Shown: positions 1 through 8,912, counted from the first letter of the stretch. The stretch is 35,805 nt of DNA from Caballeronia arationis (GCF_001544975.2 NZ_FCOG02000067.1:1-35805), one strand, 5' to 3'. The notes: generated by a model from the letters alone, not told the origin. A program made the numbers and translations.

Positions 1-263
1 GCTCTATCAGTATCGGAATCGAGCTTCACTTGGCTAGCCGCGCACAATAATTCACCCATAGATTCCCCCGACGATCCAAAGTTTTTTGAGATGCCGTTTC
101 ATCAACCCACCGCTTCGGCACGACGGATGCGCGTCGTCCGCGTTCCGTTTCGAACAACATCGGGCAGCATCCTCGGTCGCGCCAGTCATTCAGATACTGA
201 AGGCTCTGGCGTTGGCTCGTCCACGCCGCTGCAAAGCACGTACGAATGACTTGAAGGAAGCCC

Positions 264-2057
264 ATGGATACCCGTTCGCGGATGGTCCCGACTGACAACG
301 AGGCGCTGTCCCAAGCGCCGCTCGCCTTACATTCCGTCGACGCCTTTCGCGCGCTCGACCATACGAAAGAAGCCGCCGTTGCCCGCCTGACCGGCGGCTT
401 GTCTCCGGCGGCGCTGTCACTGGCTGTCGCCGACTGGCTGATCCATCTGTCGTCCGCGCCCGGAAAGCGGCTCCAGCTAGCGGCGCTCGCTGTCGCGAAC
501 GCCCGGCGAATCGGCGACTACATGCTTCGCAGCGCGTTGGGCGGCGCCGCGTCGGCGCTCACCGCACCCGCGCCCGAAGACCACCGGTTCCGTGCCGATG
601 CCTGGCAGACGGAGCCTTGTCGCCTGTGGCTCCAGACGTTCCTGCTTCCCGAACAATGGTGGCAGGCGGCCACGCACGATGTGCCGGGCACGACGAAACA
701 TCATGAAGATGTCGTCTGGTTCGGCGCGCGCCAGATGCTCAACGTCACAGCACCGAGCAATTCGCCGCTCACCAACCCCGAGGTCGTGCAGCGCACGTTC
801 GCCACGCTCGGCGCGAACCTTCTGCAGGGCGCCCGTCATGCATTCGATGACGCTCGACGCCAGGCAGGCGGACAGCCTGCCGCCGGGATCGACGCGTTCA
901 AGGTCGGCGTCGCCCTCGCCGCGACACCGGGCAAGGTCGTGTTTCGCAATCATCTGATCGAGCTCATCCAGTACAGCCCGACGACCGCCGAGGTCGTCGC
1001 GGAACCGGTACTGATCGTGCCCGCGTGGATCATGAAGTACTACATCCTCGACCTTTCGCAGCACAACTCGCTGATCCGTTTCATGGTCGAACAGGGCTAC
1101 ACGGTCTTCTGCATCTCGTGGCGCAATGTTGGCGCCGAGGATCGCGAGTTGAGTCTCGAGGACTACCGGACACAGGGCGTCATGGCCGCGCTCGACGCCG
1201 TGGCGGAAATCATGCCCGGACACCGGGTTCATGCGACCGGGTATTGTCTCGGCGGCACGCTCTTGTCCATCGCCGCGGCGGCGATGGCGGGCGTCGGCGA
1301 CGAACGGCTCGCCTCGGTATCGCTCTTTGCGGCGCAAACCGACTTCACGGAGCCGGGCGCGCTGCAACTGTTCATCGACGACAGCGAGGCCTATTTCGTC
1401 GAGAGCATGATGTGGTCGAAGGGTTATCTCGACGCCAGCCAGATGTCGGGCGCCTTCCAGATGCTGCAGTCGAACGATCTGATCTGGTCTCACGTCGTGC
1501 ACGATTACATGCTCGGCGACGCGACACCGATGTTCGACATGATGGCCTGGGATGCGGACTCCACGCGCATGCCGTACCGGATGCATTCCGAGTATCTGCG
1601 CCAGCTCTTCCTCGACAACGACCTGGCTGCGAGCCGCTATCGCGTCGACGGCCGGCCGGTTTCGCTGCGCAACATCCACGCGCCGATGTTCGTGGTCGGC
1701 ACCGAGAGCGACCATATCGCACCGTGGCGCTCGGTCTACAAGATCCATTACGTCTCGCAAACCGACGTCACCTTCGTGCTGACGAGCGGCGGCCATAACG
1801 CGGGGATCGTCAGCGAACCGGGATATGCGAACCGGCATTTCAGGATCGAGCACGCGGCGGTGGACGACCTTCGTGTCGGCCCCGACGAATGGCTCGCCGC
1901 CGCCGCGCCGCAGGATGGTTCGTGGTGGACCGAATGGGCCCGCTGGCTCGACGCACGCTCGACGCCGGAGCGCGCGGCACCGCCGCCCATGGGCCTGCCG
2001 CACCGCGAACCTGCGGCACTGCCGGACGCACCCGGTACCTACGTGCTTCAGCCCTGA
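264..2057 (+). CDS. phaC: Class I-type polyhydroxyalkanoate (PHB) synthase
   Basis: The 597-residue protein matches the PHA synthase/alpha-beta hydrolase family, which polymerises (R)-3-hydroxyacyl-CoA at the surface of cytoplasmic granules. Visible are the synthase lipase-like box G-Y-C-L-G-G with nucleophile Cys328, the aspartate of the triad in GTESDH (Asp483) and the histidine in SGGHNAG (His511). The N-terminal ~230 residues fit the PhaC N-terminal domain, and the last ~30 residues are a Pro/Ala-rich tail. The ATG at 264 follows a GAAGGAAG ribosome-binding site. It is the first gene of a long co-directional run and lies 9 bases before the MaoC-Pta fusion. In bases 1-263 I found no convincing gene, promoter or FNR-type box. 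Function by family is firm; substrate chain length is inferred from the class I-like length. Confidence 0.93.
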   Translation: MDTRSRMVPTDNEALSQAPLALHSVDAFRALDHTKEAAVARLTGGLSPAALSLAVADWLIHLSSAPGKRLQLAALAVANARRIGDYMLRSALGGAASALTAPAPEDHRFRADAWQTEPCRLWLQTFLLPEQWWQAATHDVPGTTKHHEDVVWFGARQMLNVTAPSNSPLTNPEVVQRTFATLGANLLQGARHAFDDARRQAGGQPAAGIDAFKVGVALAATPGKVVFRNHLIELIQYSPTTAEVVAEPVLIVPAWIMKYYILDLSQHNSLIRFMVEQGYTVFCISWRNVGAEDRELSLEDYRTQGVMAALDAVAEIMPGHRVHATGYCLGGTLLSIAAAAMAGVGDERLASVSLFAAQTDFTEPGALQLFIDDSEAYFVESMMWSKGYLDASQMSGAFQMLQSNDLIWSHVVHDYMLGDATPMFDMMAWDADSTRMPYRMHSEYLRQLFLDNDLAASRYRVDGRPVSLRNIHAPMFVVGTESDHIAPWRSVYKIHYVSQTDVTFVLTSGGHNAGIVSEPGYANRHFRIEHAAVDDLRVGPDEWLAAAAPQDGSWWTEWARWLDARSTPERAAPPPMGLPHREPAALPDAPGTYVLQP

Positions 2058-2066
2058 GAGCGAGCC

Positions 2067-3473
2067 ATGAACGACGACCTGCTGCTTCACAACCGCACGT
2101 TCGATGAACTCACGGTCGGCGAGTCGGCATCGCTCGTGCGCACCGCCGGGCTCGACGATATCCAGTTGTTCGCCGCGATGTCGGGCGACGTCAATCCCGC
2201 CCATGTCGACGCAGCGTTCGCCGCACACGATATGTTCGGCCACGTCGTTGTGCAAGGCATGTGGACGGCCGGGCTGATCTCAGCGCTGCTCGGCACGAGA
2301 CTGCCGGGGCCCGGCACGATCTATCTCGACCAGGACCTGCAATTCCGCCACCCGGTCGTGCCCGGCGATGTCGTCACGGCCACTGTGACCGTCAAGGAGA
2401 AGCGCGCGGACAAGCGGATCGTCCTGATGGATACGCGCTGCACCAATCAGCGCAGCGACGTCGTGCTGACGGGAATGGCCACGGTGATTGCGCCGGCTGA
2501 ACCGATCGTCTGGCCGAGGATTGCGCGGCCCGACGTATTGGTGCGCAGGCACGATCGCTACGACGCCTTCATGCGCGAAGCACGTGCGCTTCCCGCCCTG
2601 CGCACGGCGATCGTTCATCCATGCTCCCCGGAGGCGATCAAGGCCGCCATCGAGGCACGCGACGAAGGCTTGCTCGATCCCGTGCTGATCGGCCCCGAAG
2701 CGAAGATACGCGCGGCGGCAGAAGAAGCGCAGGTGAGCCTCGACGGCGTGAGCATCGAGGCGGTGGAGCACAGCCATGCGGCGGCCGCGCGTGCCGTGGC
2801 CATGGGCGCGGCGGGCAAAGTCGAGGCGCTGATGAAAGGCAGCCTGGAAACGCATGAACTGCTCGCGGCGGTCGTGGACCGTGGCTCGAGCCTGCGGACC
2901 GGACGGCGCATCAGCCACGTCTACGCGATGGACGTGCCCGGCTATCCGAAACCGCTCTTCGTTACCGACGCCGCCGTGAACATTACGCCGTCGCTGGAGG
3001 AAAAGCGCGACATCTGCCAGAACACGATCGACCTGCTGCATGTGCTCGGCATCGAGCAACCGCGGCTTGCCGTGCTTGCCGCCGTGGAAACCGTCAATCC
3101 GCGCATGCCGACCACGCTCGACGCCGCGGCGCTCACGGTCATGGCTGCGCGCGGCCAGATTCGCGGCGCGCTCGTCGACGGCCCGCTCGCCTTCGACAAT
3201 GCCATCAGCATGGGGGCGGCCAGGACCAAGGGCATCGTCTCGCCGGTGGCGGGCCAGGCGGACATCCTGCTCGTGCCCGACCTGGAAGCCGGGAATATGC
3301 TCACGAAGCAACTGATGTACTTCGGGGGCGCCGATGGCGCCGGCCTCGTGCTCGGCGCGCGCCTGCCGATCATCATGACGAGCCGCGCCGACAGCCTACG
3401 CTCGCGGCTTGCTTCCGTCGCGCTGGCGAAGATCGTCGCCGCACGGACGCTGCGCGGCGCCGCATTGCCATGA
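2067..3473 (+). CDS. Bifunctional MaoC-type enoyl-CoA hydratase / phosphate acyltransferase
   Basis: This 468-residue protein is a two-domain fusion. Residues ~10-140 form a MaoC hot-dog domain with the R-specific hydratase signature S-G-D-x-N-P-x-H-x-D (Asp41 and His46 are the expected catalytic pair). Residues ~165-465 form a PTA/PTB domain (phosphate acetyl- or butyryl-transferase), with the typical stretch MKGSLETHEL and the C-terminal GADGAG glycine-rich segment. The fusion would hydrate enoyl-CoA to (R)-3-hydroxyacyl-CoA, which feeds PhaC, and exchange CoA for phosphate, which feeds the acetate kinase encoded next. Its last 4 bases overlap the ackA start (ATGA). Which acyl chain the Pta half prefers cannot be told from sequence. 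Confidence 0.92.
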   Translation: MNDDLLLHNRTFDELTVGESASLVRTAGLDDIQLFAAMSGDVNPAHVDAAFAAHDMFGHVVVQGMWTAGLISALLGTRLPGPGTIYLDQDLQFRHPVVPGDVVTATVTVKEKRADKRIVLMDTRCTNQRSDVVLTGMATVIAPAEPIVWPRIARPDVLVRRHDRYDAFMREARALPALRTAIVHPCSPEAIKAAIEARDEGLLDPVLIGPEAKIRAAAEEAQVSLDGVSIEAVEHSHAAAARAVAMGAAGKVEALMKGSLETHELLAAVVDRGSSLRTGRRISHVYAMDVPGYPKPLFVTDAAVNITPSLEEKRDICQNTIDLLHVLGIEQPRLAVLAAVETVNPRMPTTLDAAALTVMAARGQIRGALVDGPLAFDNAISMGAARTKGIVSPVAGQADILLVPDLEAGNMLTKQLMYFGGADGAGLVLGARLPIIMTSRADSLRSRLASVALAKIVAARTLRGAALP

Positions 3474-4663
3474 GCGCTCCGCTGCTGCTCACCTTCAATC
3501 CTGGATCGTCGACGGTCAAGATCGGCCTTTTCAATGTCACGGCCGATGGCGCCAGGCGCATCGGTCAGGGCACGATCGACTTCCGGCATGCGCCGCTGTT
3601 GCTGCATCTCGTCGATGGCGACAAGACCCGCGACATCCCGTTGCAGGCGAGCGTCACGGAAGACCTGCACGACGTGCTGGACGAAACGCTGAACTGGTTC
3701 GCGACTCACTTTTCGCTGACCCACCTCGTCGCGATCGGTCATCGCGTGGTGCATGGCGGTGACGCGTTCGCCGGTCCGGTTGCGATCACCGACGCAACGC
3801 TTGCCGCCATCGTCGAACTCGTGCCGCTCGCACCGCTGCATCAGCCGCAAAGCGTACGGCTCATTCGCGCCATCCGGCACCTGCGGCCGCACCTGCTGCA
3901 ATCGGCATCGTTCGATACGGCCTTTCATCGCACGCAAACGGATCTCGTGCGGCGCTTCGCCCTGCCTCGCCGATTCTTCGACAACGGCGTGAAGCGCTAC
4001 GGCTTCCACGGACTCTCGTACCAGTTCATTGCTCGCGCGCTGGCGCGCCAGTCGCAGCGCTTGGCCGCGGGCAAGGTGATCGCCGCGCACCTGGGAAGCG
4101 GCGCGAGCCTGTGCGCGATGAGCGCGGGCGCAAGCCGCGACACCAGCATGGGTTTTTCGACCCTGGACGGCATTCCGATGGCCACGCGCTGCGGCGCGCT
4201 CGATGCGGGCGTGGTGCTCTACCTGCTCGAGCAACAGGGTCTGAGCGGCAAGGACATCGAGAAGCTCCTGTATGAACAGTCCGGCTTGCTCGGCATTTCA
4301 GGCATCAGCGCGGACAGCCGGGAACTGCAGGCAAGCCAGCGGCCGGAGGCAAGCGAAGCCCTCGAACTGTTGGCGTTCCGGATCGCGGGCGAAGCGGCGC
4401 GGCTCGCGACGACGCTGGGCGGCATGGACAGCCTCGTATTCACGGCCGGGATCGGCGAACACCAACCGCAGGTTCGCGCGGCGGTGTGCAGGCGCCTCGC
4501 ATGGCTCGGCATCGAACTCGATCGCGAGGCGAACGCCCGCAATGCAGGCGTGATCAGCACGGCGGCCAGCCGCATTGCGGTGCTCGTGCTGGCGACCGAC
4601 GAGGAGCAGATCATCGCGGACCAAACCCTTTCGATTCTCCATCAGCAGGGAGCGACGGCATGA
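3470..4663 (+). CDS. ackA: Acetate kinase (acyl kinase)
   Basis: This is an ASKHA-fold kinase of 397 residues, the usual AckA length, that converts acyl phosphate plus ADP to acid plus ATP. Signature segments seen are FNPGSSTVKIG near the N-terminus, GHRVVHGG, the F-D-T-A-F-H loop carrying the catalytic Asp, RYGFHGLSYQ, AHLGSGASLCA, and TAGIGEHQP near the C-terminus. The start overlaps the stop of the MaoC-Pta gene and the stop overlaps the start of the FabI gene, both as ATGA, so translation is probably coupled. With the upstream phosphotransacylase it makes a complete acyl-CoA to ATP route. Propionate or butyrate instead of acetate is possible; family assignment is firm. Confidence 0.95.
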   Translation: MSAPLLLTFNPGSSTVKIGLFNVTADGARRIGQGTIDFRHAPLLLHLVDGDKTRDIPLQASVTEDLHDVLDETLNWFATHFSLTHLVAIGHRVVHGGDAFAGPVAITDATLAAIVELVPLAPLHQPQSVRLIRAIRHLRPHLLQSASFDTAFHRTQTDLVRRFALPRRFFDNGVKRYGFHGLSYQFIARALARQSQRLAAGKVIAAHLGSGASLCAMSAGASRDTSMGFSTLDGIPMATRCGALDAGVVLYLLEQQGLSGKDIEKLLYEQSGLLGISGISADSRELQASQRPEASEALELLAFRIAGEAARLATTLGGMDSLVFTAGIGEHQPQVRAAVCRRLAWLGIELDREANARNAGVISTAASRIAVLVLATDEEQIIADQTLSILHQQGATA

Positions 4664-5433
4664 CTGACATCATCGATCTATGCGGCAAACGGGGGCTGGT
4701 CGTCGGTATCGCGAACGAACAGAGCATCGCGGCGGGCTGCGCGCACGTGTTCCGCGCGGCCGGCGCCGATCTCGCGATCACCTACCTCAACGAAAAGGCC
4801 GAATCCTACGTGCGCGCCGTTGCTGAGACGCTACCAGCCTCGATCATCATGCCTTGCGACGTGAGCGTGCCCGGGCAGTTGGAAGCGGTCTTCGCACGGA
4901 TCAGGCGGGATTGGGGCAAGCTCGACTTCGTGCTGCACTCGATCGCCTTCGCTCCCGCCGGCGACCTGCATGCGAGTCTCGTCGATTGCTCGTCCGAGGG
5001 TCTCGCGCTAGCGATGGACATCTCCTGCCATTCCTTCATCCGCACGGCCAAACTGGCGCTGCCCCTGATGACGGATGGCGGCAGCCTGATGACGCTGAGC
5101 TTCTACGGCGCCGAGCGGGCGGTCGACCATTACAACCTGATGGGCCCGGTCAAGGCGGCGCTCGAATCGAGCGTGCGTTATCTGGCGGCCGATCTGGCCG
5201 CTCGCCGCGTCCACGTTCATGCCATCTCTGCCGGCGCGGTGAAAACCCGCGCCGCGTCCGGCATCGAGCATTTCGATCTGCTCCTCGACGAGGTCCGCGC
5301 ACGCACGCCGGCGCAGCACCTCGTGACGATCGAGGAGATCGGACGCATCGCGGCAGTGTTGGCAAGCGAGGCCGGGATGACGCTCACCGGCTCGACCATC
5401 TATGCCGATGGCGGCTTTCACGTGGTGGCATGA
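4660..5433 (+). CDS. fabI: Enoyl-ACP reductase, FabI type (operon paralogue)
   Basis: This 257-residue short-chain dehydrogenase carries FabI hallmarks: the nucleotide-binding segment GIANEQSIAAG and the divergent active site with Tyr and Lys in Y-N-L-M-G-P-V-K, preceded by S-F-Y-G-A-E-R. It should reduce trans-2-enoyl-ACP, or possibly enoyl-CoA, with NADH. I chose the ATG at 4660 because it overlaps the ackA stop and gives normal FabI length; a longer reading frame from 4486 would run deep into ackA. The end overlaps the atpD start by ATGA. Placement in an energy operon, away from fatty-acid synthesis genes, suggests a specialised paralogue acting as an electron sink. That role is inference. 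Confidence 0.9.
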   Translation: MTDIIDLCGKRGLVVGIANEQSIAAGCAHVFRAAGADLAITYLNEKAESYVRAVAETLPASIIMPCDVSVPGQLEAVFARIRRDWGKLDFVLHSIAFAPAGDLHASLVDCSSEGLALAMDISCHSFIRTAKLALPLMTDGGSLMTLSFYGAERAVDHYNLMGPVKAALESSVRYLAADLAARRVHVHAISAGAVKTRAASGIEHFDLLLDEVRARTPAQHLVTIEEIGRIAAVLASEAGMTLTGSTIYADGGFHVVA

Positions 5434-6944
5434 CGCTCGTGGACACGCTTTCGCGCGACGCACCCCTCCCGGCCCAGCCAACCGCGACGCCCGCACCGGC
5501 GGGACGGGTCACGGCGGTGCGCGGCGCGGTCATGGACGTGGCGTTTGATACCGGCAACTTGCCGCTGATCGAGGCAGCGCTCTCGATCGTGACCGACGAT
5601 GGTCCGCCGATCGTCGCCGAGGTGCAGGCCCATCTGGATGAACGCACGGTGCGCGCACTCGCCTTGCGATCGACCAACGGGTTGCGGCGCGGCGCGCCGG
5701 TGCACGCGTCCGGTGGCCCGGTCGCGGTGCCGGTCGGCGAGGCGCTTCTCGGCAGGCTGATCGACGTGACCGGCGCGCCGGGCGACCAGGGCGTGCCCTT
5801 TCCCGCCGACGTGCCGCGCCGGGCAATCCACCGCAAGCCGCCGCCGCTTTCATCGAAGGGCGACGCGACGCGCATCTTCGCGACGGGCATCAAGGTGATC
5901 GACCTGCTGACGCCGCTTGCCCAGGGCGGCAAGGCAGCGATGTTCGGCGGAGCGGGCGTCGGCAAGACGGTGCTCGTGATGGAACTGATCCACGCGATGG
6001 TCGAGCGTTACCAGGGCATCTCGGTGTTTGCCGGCGTCGGCGAGCGTTGCCGGGAAGGTCACGAGATGCTCACCGACATGCGCGGTTCCGGCGTGCTGCC
6101 GCGCACGGTGCTGGTCTACGGCCAGATGAACGAGCCGCCCGGCGCCAGATGGCGCGTGCCGCTCACAGCGCTGACGGTAGCCGAATATTTCCGCGACGAG
6201 CGTCATCAGAACGTCCTGCTGTTGATGGACAACGTGTTTCGCTTCGTGCAGGCAGGCGCCGAGGTATCCGGCCTGCTTGGCCGCCTGCCGTCGCGCGTGG
6301 GTTATCAGCCGACGCTTGCCACCGAAGTCGCCGGGTTGCAGGAACGGATCGTGTCGGTGGGCGAGGTCTCGGTGACGGCCATCGAGGCCGTCTACGTGCC
6401 GGCCGACGACTTCACCGATCCCGCCGTGACGGCGATCGCCGCGCACGTCGACAGCATGGTCGTCCTGTCCCGCTCGATGGCCGCCGAAGGGATGTATCCC
6501 ACCATCGATCCGATTGCGTCGTCGTCGGTGCTGCTCGATCCGCTTGTCGTCGGCGACGAGCATGCTCAGATTGCCATCGAAGTGCGGCGCGCCGTCGAGC
6601 ATTACCGGGAGTTGCAGGACGTGATCTCGCTGCTGGGCGTCGAGGAACTGGGCGCGGATGACCGGCGCATCGTCGGTCGCGCGCGCCGGTTGCAGCGCTT
6701 CCTCACGCAGCCGTTCGCGGTGACCGAGGCGTTCACCGGCGTGCCGGGCCGCTCGGTCCCGATCGCCGATACGCTCGCCGGATGCGAGGCGATCCTCGCG
6801 GGCGAGTGCGACGCGTGGCAGGAGAGTTCGCTGTACATGATCGGCGCGCTCGACGAGGCGCGGGAGCGCGAAAGCAAGCTGCCCAAGGACGCTCCCGCTC
6901 AAACCCCAACGCCAGCGCCAGCCGCCGTGAGCGCCACGCCATGA
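5430..6944 (+). CDS. atpD: N-type ATPase subunit beta
   Basis: This 504-residue catalytic beta subunit of the N1 head has Walker A G-G-A-G-V-G-K-T at residues 173-180. It also has the GVGER segment holding the catalytic glutamate, the DNVFRFVQAGAEVSGLLGR block and the GYQPTLATEV block. The DELSEED-equivalent loop reads GVEELGADD, so it is less acidic than in standard F-ATPases. GER is followed by Cys where most beta subunits have Thr. The C-terminal ~25 residues are a Pro/Ala tail. The ATG at 5430 overlaps the fabI stop; a longer in-frame extension upstream is a shadow over fabI. Gene order starting with beta-epsilon and ending alpha-gamma identifies the N-ATPase family rather than the housekeeping ATP synthase. 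Confidence 0.95.
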   Translation: MTLVDTLSRDAPLPAQPTATPAPAGRVTAVRGAVMDVAFDTGNLPLIEAALSIVTDDGPPIVAEVQAHLDERTVRALALRSTNGLRRGAPVHASGGPVAVPVGEALLGRLIDVTGAPGDQGVPFPADVPRRAIHRKPPPLSSKGDATRIFATGIKVIDLLTPLAQGGKAAMFGGAGVGKTVLVMELIHAMVERYQGISVFAGVGERCREGHEMLTDMRGSGVLPRTVLVYGQMNEPPGARWRVPLTALTVAEYFRDERHQNVLLLMDNVFRFVQAGAEVSGLLGRLPSRVGYQPTLATEVAGLQERIVSVGEVSVTAIEAVYVPADDFTDPAVTAIAAHVDSMVVLSRSMAAEGMYPTIDPIASSSVLLDPLVVGDEHAQIAIEVRRAVEHYRELQDVISLLGVEELGADDRRIVGRARRLQRFLTQPFAVTEAFTGVPGRSVPIADTLAGCEAILAGECDAWQESSLYMIGALDEARERESKLPKDAPAQTPTPAPAAVSATP

Positions 6945-7372
6945 GCCCCGCGCTGCGTCTGACCATCTCGACACCGTCGGTCATCCTGGTCGCGGATGCC
7001 GTCATCGTGGCGTTGCGCGCGGAGGACGAAAGCGGCAGCTTCGGCATCCTGCCGGGCCATGCGGACTTTCTGACAGTGCTCACGCCCTCGGTGTTGCGCT
7101 GGCGGGCCGCCGACGCGATCGAACATTTCTGCGCGGTGGAAGAAGGCGTCTTCAGGGTGTCGGACGGCAGCAAGGTGAACATCGCCTGCCGCAACGGCGT
7201 GCTGGGCGACTCGCTTGCCGATCTCCAGGCGCGCATCGACGCAGCGCGCGCGCAGCGCATCGATACCGGACGCAAGGCGCGCGTCGAAGAAACCCGCCAG
7301 CGTACGCAAGCCGTGCGTGAACTGCTGCACTATCTGCGGCCGGCATCGTCGACACGTCGAGGTGGCGCGTGA
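6941..7372 (+). CDS. atpC: N-type ATPase subunit epsilon
   Basis: This 143-residue protein has the epsilon beta-sandwich pattern (LTISTPS near the start, then GSFGILPGHADFLT) followed by a helical C-terminal domain rich in Arg and Ala. It is the central-stalk subunit that couples and may brake catalysis. The ATG at 6941 overlaps the atpD stop. Placing epsilon second, directly after beta, is typical of N-ATPase operons. Sequence after residue ~100 is less conserved, as usual for this subunit. Confidence 0.9.
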   Translation: MSPALRLTISTPSVILVADAVIVALRAEDESGSFGILPGHADFLTVLTPSVLRWRAADAIEHFCAVEEGVFRVSDGSKVNIACRNGVLGDSLADLQARIDAARAQRIDTGRKARVEETRQRTQAVRELLHYLRPASSTRRGGA

Positions 7373-7683
7373 TGGAGCCCGACAACAACGACGAAAACAA
7401 CGACCGCATCGCCCGCGCCGCCAGGAGAGCCGTCGAACGCGAGCGCAACGCACGTGACGAACCGGAGCCGTCGCTCGGCAGCCGGCTCGGCCAGATCGGC
7501 ATTCTCGGCTGGTCGATCGTGGTGCCGACGCTGCTCGGCCTCGCGATCGGGCACTGGCTCGACAAGCACTTTCACACGGGCGTTTTCTTTGCCGCGCCGC
7601 TGCTGATGGCCGGGGCCGCATTCGGCCTCTGGTCGGCATGGAAATGGATGCATCGACAAACACGGAGCCAGCATCATGATTGA
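7372..7683 (+). CDS. atpQ: N-ATPase accessory membrane protein AtpQ (AtpZ/AtpI-like)
   Basis: This is a 103-residue protein with a charged, Arg/Glu/Asn-rich N-terminal ~40 residues and then two hydrophobic segments (roughly residues 45-65 and 70-90). The second half has the GLAIGHWLD and GLWSAWKWM pattern of AtpI/AtpZ-like proteins. In N-ATPases this small protein lies between epsilon and AtpR and is thought to help ion loading or c-ring assembly. The ATG at 7372 overlaps the last base of the atpC stop; a GTG three bases earlier is an equally placed alternative. It overlaps atpR by 8 bases. Confidence 0.82.
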   Translation: MEPDNNDENNDRIARAARRAVERERNARDEPEPSLGSRLGQIGILGWSIVVPTLLGLAIGHWLDKHFHTGVFFAAPLLMAGAAFGLWSAWKWMHRQTRSQHHD

Positions 7684-7957
7684 GCACTTGGCGCCAGCCG
7701 CGCAGATTCCCGTGGGCTTGATCGCGGGCTTCGTCGCCGGACTGATCCACTTCACGACGCTGCACCGGAACGTCGAGTTGCTGGCGTTCGGCTCGCCCGG
7801 GAAAGCGCTGGCGATGCAGTGCGCGCGCCTCGGCTTGTTGCTCGTGATCCTGTTCGTGCTGGCGAAGCTTGGCGCATGGGCGCTGCTATGCGGCGCCGCC
7901 GGCCTGCTCGTGGCGCGCTCGGTCAAGCTGCGACGGTATCGGGCGATCGCGCCATGA
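7676..7957 (+). CDS. atpR: N-ATPase subunit AtpR
   Basis: This 93-residue, very hydrophobic protein has about three membrane segments (roughly residues 11-30, 45-63 and 66-80) and a short basic C-terminus. Position between AtpQ and subunit a, length and topology match AtpR, a small subunit found only in N-ATPase operons and probably involved in membrane-sector assembly. Its function is not well established. The start overlaps atpQ by 8 bases and the stop overlaps atpB by ATGA. Confidence 0.82.
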   Translation: MIEHLAPAAQIPVGLIAGFVAGLIHFTTLHRNVELLAFGSPGKALAMQCARLGLLLVILFVLAKLGAWALLCGAAGLLVARSVKLRRYRAIAP

Positions 7958-8655
7958 TTCAATCCCCGCTTCTCTCCACGCCGCTGTTTCACATCGGCCC
8001 GATTGGCGTCGCGGCCTCTGTTGTGACGACGTGGGCGATCATGGCGATCCTCGCGGGCGGCGCGGCACTCTGCACGCACAGGCTGTCGCTCGTGCCATCG
8101 AAGATACAGACCGTGCTCGAACTGCTCGTCACGACCGTCGATACGCAGATCCGCGACACGATGCAGGCCGAGCCGCAACGCTACCGCGCGCTGATCGGCA
8201 CGCTCTTTCTGTTCATTCTGGTCAGCAACTGCGCGTCGCTGCTGCCGGGCGTCGAACCGCCGACCGCACATATCGAGACCGACGCCGCGCTCGCGCTGGT
8301 CGTCTTCTGCGCGACGATTTTCTATGGCGTGCGCTCGCGCGGCCTGCTGCGCTATCTCGCCACCTTTGCCGAACCGACCTGGATCATGATCCCGCTCAAC
8401 GTGGTCGAGCAGATCACGCGGACCTTCTCGCTGACAGTGCGCCTCTTCGGCAACGTGATGAGCGGGGTGTTCGTCGTCGGTATCGTGCTGTCGCTCGCGG
8501 GGCTGTTCGTGCCGATCCCGCTGATGGCGCTCGACCTGCTGACGGGCGCCGTGCAGGCCTACATCTTCACGGTGCTCGCGATGGTGTTCATCGGCGCGGC
8601 GCTCGCGGACGCTCCGCAACCCGCCTCCGCGAAGCAACAAAAAGGAACCCCATGA
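7954..8655 (+). CDS. atpB: N-type ATPase subunit a
   Basis: This 233-residue polytopic protein forms the ion half-channels against the c-ring. The essential arginine is seen in LTVRLFGNVMSG (Arg163). Five to six hydrophobic segments are visible, including FLFILVSNCASLLPG and the C-terminal LTGAVQAYIFTVLAMVFIG. The ATG at 7954 overlaps the atpR stop; longer in-frame starts (from 7819) would cover atpR. At 233 residues it is shorter than many housekeeping a subunits, which fits the N-type. The stop overlaps the atpE start. Confidence 0.93.
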   Translation: MIQSPLLSTPLFHIGPIGVAASVVTTWAIMAILAGGAALCTHRLSLVPSKIQTVLELLVTTVDTQIRDTMQAEPQRYRALIGTLFLFILVSNCASLLPGVEPPTAHIETDAALALVVFCATIFYGVRSRGLLRYLATFAEPTWIMIPLNVVEQITRTFSLTVRLFGNVMSGVFVVGIVLSLAGLFVPIPLMALDLLTGAVQAYIFTVLAMVFIGAALADAPQPASAKQQKGTP

Positions 8656-8900
8656 GCAATCTCATCCAGGTGATCAGTCTTCTTGCCGCCGCCATCGCCG
8701 TCTCGTTCGGCGCGATCGGCCCGGCGCTCGCCGAGGGCCGGGCCATAGCCGCCGCGATGGATGCGCTCGCGCGCCAGCCGGACTCGGCCGGCACCATCTC
8801 GCGCACGCTGTTCGTCGGCCTCGCGATGATCGAGACCATGGCGATCTACTGTCTCGTGATCGCGTTGCTCGTGCTGTTCGCGAACCCATTCGTCAAGTGA
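8652..8900 (+). CDS. atpE: N-type ATPase subunit c (rotor ring)
   Basis: This is an 82-residue hairpin of two membrane helices joined by the polar loop A-R-Q-P. The ion-carrying carboxylate is Glu61 in MIETMAIY, with Tyr66 following. Helix 1 carries a second acidic residue, Glu28, in GPALAEG, where sodium-binding c subunits such as that of Ilyobacter have Gln. Thr62 and Tyr66 resemble sodium ligands, but Met59 and Met63 replace others. An AAAGGAAC ribosome-binding site lies just before the ATG at 8652. I recall that a homologous N-ATPase of B. pseudomallei was reported as a 17-subunit, proton-specific ring. By analogy proton coupling is likely here. Confidence 0.94.
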   Translation: MSNLIQVISLLAAAIAVSFGAIGPALAEGRAIAAAMDALARQPDSAGTISRTLFVGLAMIETMAIYCLVIALLVLFANPFVK

Positions 8901-8912
8901 CCGGGACCGATC

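Noticed and set aside
86..295. Short plus-strand frame upstream of phaC
   Set aside because: It overlaps the phaC start, lacks a ribosome-binding site and has no recognisable protein features.
477..2255. Long minus-strand open frame (592 codons) opposite phaC
   Set aside because: It is antisense to a gene with clear catalytic motifs, has Arg/His/Gly-rich composition typical of GC-rich shadow frames, and matches no family I know. The same applies to the long antisense frames at 2280-3311, 2942-4234, 5850-6974, 7330-8640 and 9532-11055.
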